A stretch of DNA of 5,988 nucleotides, from assembly GCA_013330385.1 (NCBI GenBank), contig DUIL01000167.1:1-5988 (forward strand), in the 5' to 3' direction. Position numbers and translations under genes: made by a program. Origin of the DNA: Candidatus Thalassarchaeaceae archaeon. GTDB lineage: Archaea; Thermoplasmatota; Poseidoniia; Poseidoniales; Thalassarchaeaceae. Shown here piece after piece: positions 1 through 5,371 of this stretch; the first letter of the stretch is position 1, and the number at the start of each line of letters is the position of its first letter. Under the pieces are notes generated by a model, which made no database searches, was not told the DNA's origin, and worked only from the letters and a program-made list of their open reading frames with translations.

Positions 1-1429
1 TAACCCAGTTTTCGGCTAAAGCAACAGCCGCTCCCGCATCAACTGCCCCAAACCCATACTTGTGGGACACATCATGCCCCGCCCCATTGATATTCCAAGA
101 TGAGTCACTTGGGTCATTCATACGAGATGATTGAACAAGAATTTCTTGCACATCACGCCAGGTCAAATCCTCATTAGCATCGTACATTAGCGCAATCACG
201 CCTGCCGCTAGTGGTGTTGCGCTTGAGGTACCACCAAAGTCATGAGTGAGATTCCCACTACTATTGTATCCGCCAGTTCCATTGATGTCGGTGGTTGTGA
301 TTCCTTCACCATCACCATTTGAATGAGCAGCAACCAGAATATTAGCACCGGGCTCAGCATAATACGATTGTTCACCATAATGTGTAATTGCAGTTACAGC
401 AATGGTAAATCGGCTGTTTGCATAACCATCGTAATTTGAGTTATCATCACCAGTCAGTCCATTACCTGCGGCCCAAGTGATAGTATTCCCAAGTCCTTCT
501 CTTCCCAAATATGCATCAGATTCGAAGACTGCTAGAGTTAGTGGGCCTGGCGCCTGTAGAGTTTGTCCATCATCAGATGGTCCCCATGAATTAGTGTAAA
601 TATCGATATCATCCTTTTCGAAGGAAAGAGCCTCGGCCTCTGTAGCGTCTCCAGCCCAACAGGCGATTAGTGTTGAGCCTGCAATTGTGGCCTCCCATGC
701 AGCACCGGAGACATACAACGAGTTATTTCCAACAGCAGCAGCAACTCCAGCAACCGCAGTGCCGTGACCGTTCCAACTACTAGGAGAGGGGTCTGAATCA
801 TCATCACACCAATCGTACGAATACGAGGGGTCATAATTATCAGCAAGGTCAGGATGAGAATGATCTAGGCCGTCATCAACGATACTGATGATGACTCCAT
901 TTCCTCGATAATCATCCCAAACATCAGTGGCATTGATGTCTTCGCCGGAAACACCACCTGTCTGACCGGTATTTTCTAGATGCCACTGTGAAGAAAATTC
1001 AGGATCATCGGGATTGTCACGAATTTGTTGCTGTTTCAGAATAAGTGGAGAAAATGATTCAATTTGACCTAAGGATAATGCTTCTTTCATCAAAGGTATG
1101 GCTTCTAATGGCTCCTCAAAGTACCATATGTAAGCACCATTTAGGATTGGTGCTTGTTCTACGTGTTTAGGACTAGGAATAGTCCAAGAGTGCTTATTCA
1201 TAGGAACTTGAGTGACTACTAACCACTCGTTTGTTTGTTCCAACTGTTCTTGTGAATATTGTTCTAGATTTTCAACTCTATCAAAAGCGGTTTGTACGGC
1301 ACGCGAATAGGTTGGAATTATCTCTTCACCATTAATTTCGAGGTCAAATCTTTGGTTCTGTTCATCTGTAATCGCAGCTGCAACCGGACTGATTAACATC
1401 ATCACCAATAGCATTGCAACTGTACGCAT
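1..1429 (-). CDS. Secreted kexin/furin-like S8 serine protease, C-terminus beyond window
   Basis: This is a calcium-dependent-type subtilase that should act outside the cell. The 476 visible residues run off base 1 with no stop. Residues 1-19 (MRTVAMLLVM then MLISPVAAA) form a signal peptide, and about 20-137 look like a pro-region. The catalytic domain starts near DPEFSSQWHL (142-151). The triad is Asp185 (SIVDDGLDH), His222 (GHGTAVAG) and Ser402 (GGTSSATP), with oxyanion Asn323 (AAGNG). Kexin-family hallmarks are the WHL..TGQ entry, NSWGPSDDGQT (280-290), NYDGYANS (332-339), DINGTGG (381-387), LTWRDVQ (422-428) and the YGFGAVDA exit (458-465). Kexins usually continue with a P-domain, which would lie outside the window. 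The start ATG at 1429 places the signal peptide correctly, and no Shine-Dalgarno sequence is seen. It follows the DRE-TIM gene after 68 bases and may have its own promoter. The family call is secure; the physiological substrate is unknown. Confidence 0.93.
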   Translation of the reverse strand, partial: MRTVAMLLVMMLISPVAAAITDEQNQRFDLEINGEEIIPTYSRAVQTAFDRVENLEQYSQEQLEQTNEWLVVTQVPMNKHSWTIPSPKHVEQAPILNGAYIWYFEEPLEAIPLMKEALSLGQIESFSPLILKQQQIRDNPDDPEFSSQWHLENTGQTGGVSGEDINATDVWDDYRGNGVIISIVDDGLDHSHPDLADNYDPSYSYDWCDDDSDPSPSSWNGHGTAVAGVAAAVGNNSLYVSGAAWEATIAGSTLIACWAGDATEAEALSFEKDDIDIYTNSWGPSDDGQTLQAPGPLTLAVFESDAYLGREGLGNTITWAAGNGLTGDDNSNYDGYANSRFTIAVTAITHYGEQSYYAEPGANILVAAHSNGDGEGITTTDINGTGGYNSSGNLTHDFGGTSSATPLAAGVIALMYDANEDLTWRDVQEILVQSSRMNDPSDSSWNINGAGHDVSHKYGFGAVDAGAAVALAENWV

Positions 1430-1453
1430 AAACAAGGGTCGCACATATTCGGG

Positions 1454-1459
1454 TTTTAG
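1454..1459 (-). promoter_or_regulatory. Candidate TATA-like box for the S8 protease
   Basis: The minus strand reads GGCTAAAACCCG, with CTAAAA lying 25-30 bases upstream of the protease ATG. This is the distance expected for an archaeal TATA box serving a leaderless or nearly leaderless transcript, which fits the absence of a Shine-Dalgarno sequence. A similar GGCTAATA lies at the same distance from rpoK. The call is positional and by eye, without transcript data. Confidence 0.25.
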
Positions 1460-1497
1460 CCGTTCCCAACGAGTGAGTGGGTCTCGCTTCGGTCAAA

Positions 1498-2817
1498 TTA
1501 ACCTTCATTGAACCCTTTAATCGCTGCATGAACTTCATCATCACTCATTAAACGACGCTGTGATTTTGCTACTTCAAACATGTGAGCAACCAAGTCGTCG
1601 TTTACTTCATACCCATTGTTTTGAAGCCACCATGTTATGTTTGAGCGTCCACTCATATGACCAATTCTAATGACCTGTTGAAGGCCATAATCTTGTGCGG
1701 GAACACCTGAATATACCCTGTCTGCTAGCCAATGGTCGCCTTTTTTCATCGCCTTTACCACAGCACTTGCATGTACGCCTGTTCCCGTTTCAAATGCATC
1801 CTTGCCAAATACTGGATAATTACGAGGTAATGCTACTTCGATATACTCGTGTGCCTTACGCATATAGTCGTTCAAAGCAGTCAGGTCATTTTTGATGACT
1901 CCCATCAGGGACAGATTGACTAGGGTTTGATCGAGAGGGGCATTGCCTGCTCTTTCTCCAACTCCCAAAGCCGTCCCATGAATTACATCCGCTCCCGCTT
2001 CAACTGCGGCTAGATTGTTAGCAACCCCTAAGCCCCGATCTTGATGGCCGTGCCAGTTAACTTCGATATCACGACGCTTAACTCCTGCATCGGATATAAC
2101 TTCGTCTTGGATAAATCCTAGGAGTTTCCTTACACCATTAGGAGTGACATGACCGCAAGTGTCGCAGACACAAATTCGGTCAGCACCTAATTCGATAGCT
2201 CGAGTGTAGACTTCTTTGATTTCCTCTGGTTTGCTTCGAGTAGTATCTTCTGTAACGAACATTACTGGGATATCGTTGTCCACTGCGAATGAAACTGCCT
2301 TTTCGGCAGTAGAAAGAATTCGATCCATGGTCCAGTCCTCTGCAAATTGTCTGATAGGACTGGTTCCAAGAAAGGCACTAGCTTGGATTTGGCGTTCATG
2401 TTTAGCCTGAAGGTCAACAAGTGGTTCGATATCACTAACAACCGTTCTTACAGCACATCCAGGTCGTAATTCGTAATCATTTTCCCCCATGTGAGTTAAC
2501 ATAGCATCAATATGAGATACATGGAATGGTCCTGCACCAGGTAGTCCTAAGTCCACCTTTTGAATTCCTAGTTTTTCCATGAAATCAATAAGTTCTATTT
2601 TCTGCTCAATGGTTGGATTACGCGCACTAGGGCTCTGTAGTCCATCACGCAGAGTCTCATCATCAAACCATACATCATGAGGGTGGTTTGATGGCTCTCG
2701 CACAATCTCATAATCAATGGTATTCCAATCGTAGATGAGTTCGCTCTCCTTCATCCGCTCACCGCTACTACGCCCACCGAACAGACGAGCCCCTGTTTGA
2801 AGCATTCGGGGTTTCAT
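1498..2817 (-). CDS. DRE-TIM metallolyase-family acyltransferase (LeuA/homocitrate/citramalate synthase-like)
   Basis: This cytoplasmic TIM-barrel enzyme is expected to condense an acetyl-CoA-type thioester with a 2-oxo acid. The N-terminal motif DDETLRDGLQSP (52-63) supplies the catalytic Arg57 and metal ligand Asp58. VTEDTTRS (188-195) supplies the conserved acidic residue Glu190. CDTCGH spans 218-223, and the HxH metal ligands are His256 and His258 in NWHGHQD. GVGERAGN (285-292) is the signature of the Claisen-condensing branch and argues against HMG-CoA lyase. The tail has counterparts of the IPMS linker subdomains (GTGVHASA 345-352; GHMSGRSN 386-393). At 439 residues it has no room for the C-terminal LeuA leucine-binding regulatory domain, so leucine feedback of the classical kind is unlikely. 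The start ATG overlaps the ctaB stop as ATGA, implying coupling. Met22 is an alternative start about 63 bases inside. The substrate (2-oxoisovalerate, 2-oxoglutarate, pyruvate or another) cannot be read from the sequence. Confidence 0.88.
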   Translation of the reverse strand: MKPRMLQTGARLFGGRSSGERMKESELIYDWNTIDYEIVREPSNHPHDVWFDDETLRDGLQSPSARNPTIEQKIELIDFMEKLGIQKVDLGLPGAGPFHVSHIDAMLTHMGENDYELRPGCAVRTVVSDIEPLVDLQAKHERQIQASAFLGTSPIRQFAEDWTMDRILSTAEKAVSFAVDNDIPVMFVTEDTTRSKPEEIKEVYTRAIELGADRICVCDTCGHVTPNGVRKLLGFIQDEVISDAGVKRRDIEVNWHGHQDRGLGVANNLAAVEAGADVIHGTALGVGERAGNAPLDQTLVNLSLMGVIKNDLTALNDYMRKAHEYIEVALPRNYPVFGKDAFETGTGVHASAVVKAMKKGDHWLADRVYSGVPAQDYGLQQVIRIGHMSGRSNITWWLQNNGYEVNDDLVAHMFEVAKSQRRLMSDDEVHAAIKGFNEG

Positions 2818-3929
2818 GCTGAGTTGGCTTCGCTATTGGCGCGTGAACGTAACTCATACCTAATCATGAATGCGAGGGAAATGAAAGCTCCAAAAATACC
2901 TCCGTAAAGACCGAAACTAGCTGTTACTACAATTACGAACATTACAGCGAGATAAAACATTGAGACAAAGAAAGAATTCGTTGCACTAGGAATCCTTCCT
3001 TCGGGTCCCTGAGGTTCATTAGGGTCAATAATGAAAACTGTTCTCGCGTACCATAGTGATACAATTACAGTGTTACATCCGAAGATGTAATACAATTCAT
3101 CACCACTATCTATTCCACCGAGTGTTATTGGTGCTGCTAATGAAAGTAAGACTAGAAGTATTGCATAAAATTTCATTTCAATTAATGTTCTTTCAGCACC
3201 TTTGACCCCTGGCATCATCGGAACTCCAACTTTCTCATATTCTTCCGAACGATATAGTGCAAGTGCCCAGAAGTGCGGTGGAGTCCAGAGGAAAATTAGT
3301 AAAAACATGAACCAAGGCATCAGGCTTCCTAAATCGACAATCGAAGTAACAAATGATTGAACCGATTCTATTTCTATGGAGAGTTCTCCAACTGCAGTAG
3401 CCCAACCAATTACTGGTGGCGTGGCTCCTGCAATTCCTCCGATGACAATATTTTGAGTAGAAGTTCGTTTCAGCCAGATGGTGTATATCAGAACATAGAA
3501 CAGTATGCTGAATGCAGCCCAAAAGGCAGCGACGGTGTTTGCCATTACGATGAACCAATATGTTCCAATTATGGAAATAAAGATTCCAAATATCAATGCC
3601 CCATTTGCTGTTATGGCTCCAGATGGAATCGGTCTATTGGAAGTTCGAGCCATTATTGGATCTATGTCTCGGTCATACCACATATTGATTGCATTCGCTC
3701 CTCCTGCCGTCAGGTATCCTCCAACAAAGACGACCAACATTGTTTCAATAGTTGCTAGCCAGTCCATTTCACTGGGGTCTAGTAGATCGTGAGATAATAC
3801 TGCACAGAGTGCAGTAATTTGCAGTAGGACAACGACACCCGGTTTGGTGAGAGCCAGCCAAGCTCGAACTCCAGATACTGGCTCCTTCATATCACGCCCT
3901 ATGGGCGTGAGTCCTTGAATACCACTCAT
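2814..3929 (-). CDS. ctaB: Protoheme IX farnesyltransferase (heme O synthase)
   Basis: This UbiA-family membrane prenyltransferase attaches a farnesyl group to haem B, giving haem O, the precursor used by CtaA next door. The prenyl-diphosphate/Mg2+ site is clear: Asn82, Asp86 and Asp90 in NMWYDRDIDP, followed by the family signature MARTSNRP (93-100). The second conserved region is FLWTPPHFWALAL (213-225), followed by YRSEEYEKVGVPMMPGVKG. About nine hydrophobic segments are visible. At 371 residues it is longer than the usual roughly 300. Part of the excess is a loop at about 181-203 between GWATAVG and MPWFMFLLIFLW, where bacterial relatives have only a few residues. The start at 3929 overlaps the ctaA stop as ATGA. 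Met14 (ATG at 3890-3888) is a real alternative, because residues 7-13 are encoded by a perfect hairpin that resembles an intergenic one. The first 13 residues precede the conserved ALTKPGV start of the domain and are dispensable for the family call. Confidence 0.96.
   Translation of the reverse strand: MSGIQGLTPIGRDMKEPVSGVRAWLALTKPGVVVLLQITALCAVLSHDLLDPSEMDWLATIETMLVVFVGGYLTAGGANAINMWYDRDIDPIMARTSNRPIPSGAITANGALIFGIFISIIGTYWFIVMANTVAAFWAAFSILFYVLIYTIWLKRTSTQNIVIGGIAGATPPVIGWATAVGELSIEIESVQSFVTSIVDLGSLMPWFMFLLIFLWTPPHFWALALYRSEEYEKVGVPMMPGVKGAERTLIEMKFYAILLVLLSLAAPITLGGIDSGDELYYIFGCNTVIVSLWYARTVFIIDPNEPQGPEGRIPSATNSFFVSMFYLAVMFVIVVTASFGLYGGIFGAFISLAFMIRYELRSRANSEANSA
3892..3910. repeat. Perfect 8-bp inverted repeat near the ctaA/ctaB junction
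   Basis: TCACGCCC and GGGCGTGA flank a TAT loop with no mismatch. The hairpin lies 16 bases downstream of the ctaA stop, inside the first codons of ctaB if Met1 is used, or ending one base before the ATG if Met14 is the true start. Its arms and loop resemble the hairpin at 5343-5359. No U-run follows it, so a terminator role is not supported. It could be an RNA processing or stability element, a translation modulator, or chance. Confidence 0.6.
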
Positions 3930-4987
3930 TCAAGAGTTTCAACAGTTGTGTCATACAGGGTGCCAACGGAAGTCGAAAGCCAAACAGTTGCTAGGACGAG
4001 AAATGTTAGTGATGCAAGTAGTAGATGTAAGAGGGACAACCATTCCTCAAATCCTGAATCAGCAGTCCACGAGAATATGTAAAATGCCCCAACAACGACA
4101 TTTAGCAGGAAAAGACCAGTTGCAGTCCATATCCAGTTTCGGAGGATTTGGCCATGTTGATGCTGTTTTTGCTCCTTCATAATTAGCCATGCTGCTGCAA
4201 GAAGAGCAATTTCAACTATTGCGACAATCCATCTATGGATAATCTGAGATTGATCCTCAAGATTTTCTATCGTGTCAAACAACTTACCATGACACAGTGG
4301 CCAAGATTCAGCAAACCCATTTACTCCACAACCCGTATTTGCTCCACCTGTTGTAGCAACAAAAACACCTGCAAATAGTGCTATGAAAGAGCCAAATCCT
4401 AACCATGCAATTCTGTTTTTCCATCTAGTAGCTAGAACAGGGTCAAATTCAATCCATTTGGGTGTTTCATTTGTATCGCGAGAAATACAGAGCCAGAGCC
4501 AGATTAGAGATAGTTCGAAGGCTAGTGCGCTGGCTAGATGCAGTGCAACGCTCCAATGCTCATTATCCATTTCAACAGTAAACCATCCGATTAAACCCTG
4601 CCAAACGATTAGTGCTACTGATACATTCGCCACCATTTTAGTTGCAGTGTTTGATTCATCATCACGTCTAACAAGGAACCAATTCAACAATACTAGAGGT
4701 CCCAGAATAGTTCCTGCAATGAGTCTGTGAACCCATTCTGTGAATATTTGGAAAGTTGTGTATCTATGATGCTCACCACGCGAATCAATTTCGTCGGGGT
4801 TTTCGTCCCACCAAATTTCTTGTTCATCAGGGCTTACATCAAAGGACCAACTGCCAAAGCAAGTCGGCCAATCAGGACAAGATTCGCCAGCATCATAGAT
4901 TCTAATTACTCCGCCAATTGCAATCACTAGAAATGTGACAGCAATTAGACCAGCAGTCAGTCTTCTAGTTGAAATTCGGTCCAGCAT
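3926..4987 (-). CDS. ctaA: Heme A synthase (CtaA/COX15)
   Basis: This integral membrane enzyme oxidises the C8 methyl of haem O to a formyl group, producing haem A for an aa3-type or related oxidase. The 353 residues show eight hydrophobic helices in two repeated four-helix halves. Conserved haem-related positions are Glu84 and His87 (EWVHR), His150 (ALHLASAL), His251 (QIIHRW) and His321 (LLHLLLAS). The extracytoplasmic pair Cys37/Cys43 (SCPDWPTC) and a second pair Cys220/Cys232 (TGCG and PLCHG) resemble the cysteine pairs of Bacillus-type enzymes. A hydrophilic insert (about 46-80, rich in Asp, Glu and Trp) lies between the first Cys pair and EWVHR. The start is supported by a GGAG motif ending 8 bases upstream. 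The stop overlaps the ctaB ATG by four bases, so the two haem-modification steps are expected to be co-translated. Confidence 0.95.
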   Translation of the reverse strand: MLDRISTRRLTAGLIAVTFLVIAIGGVIRIYDAGESCPDWPTCFGSWSFDVSPDEQEIWWDENPDEIDSRGEHHRYTTFQIFTEWVHRLIAGTILGPLVLLNWFLVRRDDESNTATKMVANVSVALIVWQGLIGWFTVEMDNEHWSVALHLASALAFELSLIWLWLCISRDTNETPKWIEFDPVLATRWKNRIAWLGFGSFIALFAGVFVATTGGANTGCGVNGFAESWPLCHGKLFDTIENLEDQSQIIHRWIVAIVEIALLAAAWLIMKEQKQHQHGQILRNWIWTATGLFLLNVVVGAFYIFSWTADSGFEEWLSLLHLLLASLTFLVLATVWLSTSVGTLYDTTVETLE

Positions 4988-4995
4988 GAGTCATT

Positions 4996-4999
4996 CTCC
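4996..4999 (-). promoter_or_regulatory. Shine-Dalgarno-like GGAG for ctaA
   Basis: The minus strand reads GTGGAGAATGACTC followed by the ctaA ATG, leaving 8 bases between GGAG and the start. It is the only recognisable ribosome binding site among the starts visible in this window, and it supports the chosen ctaA start. It suggests ctaA is translated from a leadered message, possibly shared with rpoK. Confidence 0.5.
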
Positions 5000-5010
5000 A
5001 CTGCTGATTA

Positions 5011-5027
5011 GTACCACGATGTGGTAC
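5011..5027. repeat. Perfect 7-bp palindrome between rpoK and ctaA
   Basis: GTACCAC and GTGGTAC flank a 3-base spacer with no mismatch, in the 47-base spacer between the rpoK stop and the ctaA start. On the minus strand it is followed directly by TAATCAG rather than a U-run, so it is a poor terminator candidate. Its location just upstream of a CTAATC box and of the ctaA ribosome binding site suits either a dimeric regulator's operator or an RNA hairpin controlling ctaA. No regulator is identified. Confidence 0.6.
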
Positions 5028-5034
5028 AGAATTT

Positions 5035-5295
5035 TCATTCCTCCTTAATGTGGGGATCGACATCAATAGGGATACGATGTGACTCGTATTCTAACATGGC
5101 AATCTTAAGAGGATCAAGAACGAAGCGAGCCTTAGCATCTTCAATACCATATAATTGAACTAATTCATTCATGAAGTTCTCCCTAAGCTCTTCCTCAGAG
5201 ACATAGAGTGGAGCACCCATGCTGATTTGTAGCGCCCGGGCTCCGATAATTCGTGCCTTTTCAAATCGGGTGTGCTGTCTTGCAGGCTTAACCAT
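5035..5295 (-). CDS. rpoK: DNA-directed RNA polymerase subunit K (Rpb6/omega family)
   Basis: This is the archaeal equivalent of eukaryotic Rpb6 and bacterial omega, a small subunit that clamps the largest RNA polymerase subunit and aids assembly. Residues 9-29 carry the diagnostic block TRFEKARIIGARALQISMGA. The second half of the fold is DPLKIAMLEYESHRIPIDV (61-79). Between them, residues about 33-60 (SEEELRENFMNELVQLYG and onward) are an acidic, probably helical stretch some 20 residues longer than the short linker in Pyrococcus-type RpoK (about 57 residues in total) or in Rpb6. The ATG at 5295 is the only sensible start, because an in-frame stop lies about 25 bases upstream. No Shine-Dalgarno sequence is visible. 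It follows the thiolase by 76 bases and precedes ctaA by 47. It is the strongest archaeal marker in the window. Confidence 0.95.
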   Translation of the reverse strand: MVKPARQHTRFEKARIIGARALQISMGAPLYVSEEELRENFMNELVQLYGIEDAKARFVLDPLKIAMLEYESHRIPIDVDPHIKEE

Positions 5296-5301
5296 CGAGG
5301 C

Positions 5302-5317
5302 GGGCCACCGGAGGCCC
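5302..5317. repeat. Short inverted repeat just upstream of rpoK
   Basis: GGGCC and GGCCC form a 5-bp stem around the 6-base loop ACCGGA. It ends 7 bases before the rpoK start codon, so if transcribed it would fold over the translation initiation region. The stem is short and its significance is uncertain. Confidence 0.35.
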
Positions 5318-5320
5318 CCC

Positions 5321-5326
5321 TATTAG
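5321..5326 (-). promoter_or_regulatory. Candidate TATA-like box for rpoK
   Basis: The minus strand reads GGGCTAATAGGG, with CTAATA placed 26-31 bases upstream of the rpoK ATG. It is the only AT-rich hexamer in an otherwise GC-rich spacer, and it matches the GGCTAAAA found at the same distance from the protease start. If functional it would give a leaderless rpoK message. This is a by-eye assignment. Confidence 0.3.
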
Positions 5327-5342
5327 CCCACCGGCCGGCTTA

Positions 5343-5359
5343 CGCCCCCTATGGGGGCG
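5343..5359. repeat. Perfect GC-rich hairpin downstream of thiolase
   Basis: CGCCCCC and GGGGGCG flank a TAT loop, giving seven G-C pairs without mismatch. It begins 12 bases after the thiolase stop codon on the minus strand. No U-run follows, as would be expected for a bacterial intrinsic terminator, but it could still protect or define the 3' end of the thiolase message. The CGCCC-TAT-GGGCG pattern recurs at 3892-3910. Confidence 0.6.
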
Positions 5360-5371
5360 CTTATTGAAGGA

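Larger units (their letters stand above)
5296..5371. other. GC-rich, hairpin-dense spacer between thiolase and rpoK
   Basis: This 76-base intergenic region is conspicuously richer in G and C than the genes around it and holds several self-complementary segments in about 60 bases. They are the strong hairpin at 5343-5359, AGCC/GGCT at 5325-5340 containing CCGGCCGG, and GGGCC/GGCCC at 5302-5317. CCACCGG occurs twice (5305-5311 and 5328-5334). It may contain the thiolase terminator, the rpoK promoter or a structured leader. I see no coding potential in it. Confidence 0.55.

Noticed and set aside
1468..1488. An imperfect hairpin (AACGAG/CTCGCT) after the DRE-TIM gene, considered as a terminator.
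   Set aside because: The stem needs a G-U pair, the loop is 9 bases and no U-run follows on the minus strand.
1362..1544. A 60-codon minus-strand open frame spanning the protease start and the spacer.
   Set aside because: It overlaps the protease signal-peptide region and the end of the DRE-TIM gene in another frame, has no recognisable domain, and the protease reading is far better supported.
2755..2815. Weak complementary segments (AACAG/CTGTT and CCCC/GGGG) near the start of the DRE-TIM gene.
   Set aside because: The stems are 4-5 bp with long loops or bulges inside coding sequence, as expected by chance.
3235..3558. A 107-codon minus-strand open frame inside ctaB.
   Set aside because: It runs in a shifted frame through the CtaB catalytic motifs, and its translation resembles no protein family.
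3357..3792. Two overlapping plus-strand open frames (133 and 95 codons) opposite ctaB.
   Set aside because: They are antisense to strongly conserved CtaB membrane and active-site sequence, and their translations have the Cys/Ser-rich look of shadow frames.
4383..4930. Plus-strand open frames of 115 and 67 codons opposite ctaA.
   Set aside because: They are antisense to the conserved histidine-bearing helices of CtaA and are best explained by codon-use shadowing.
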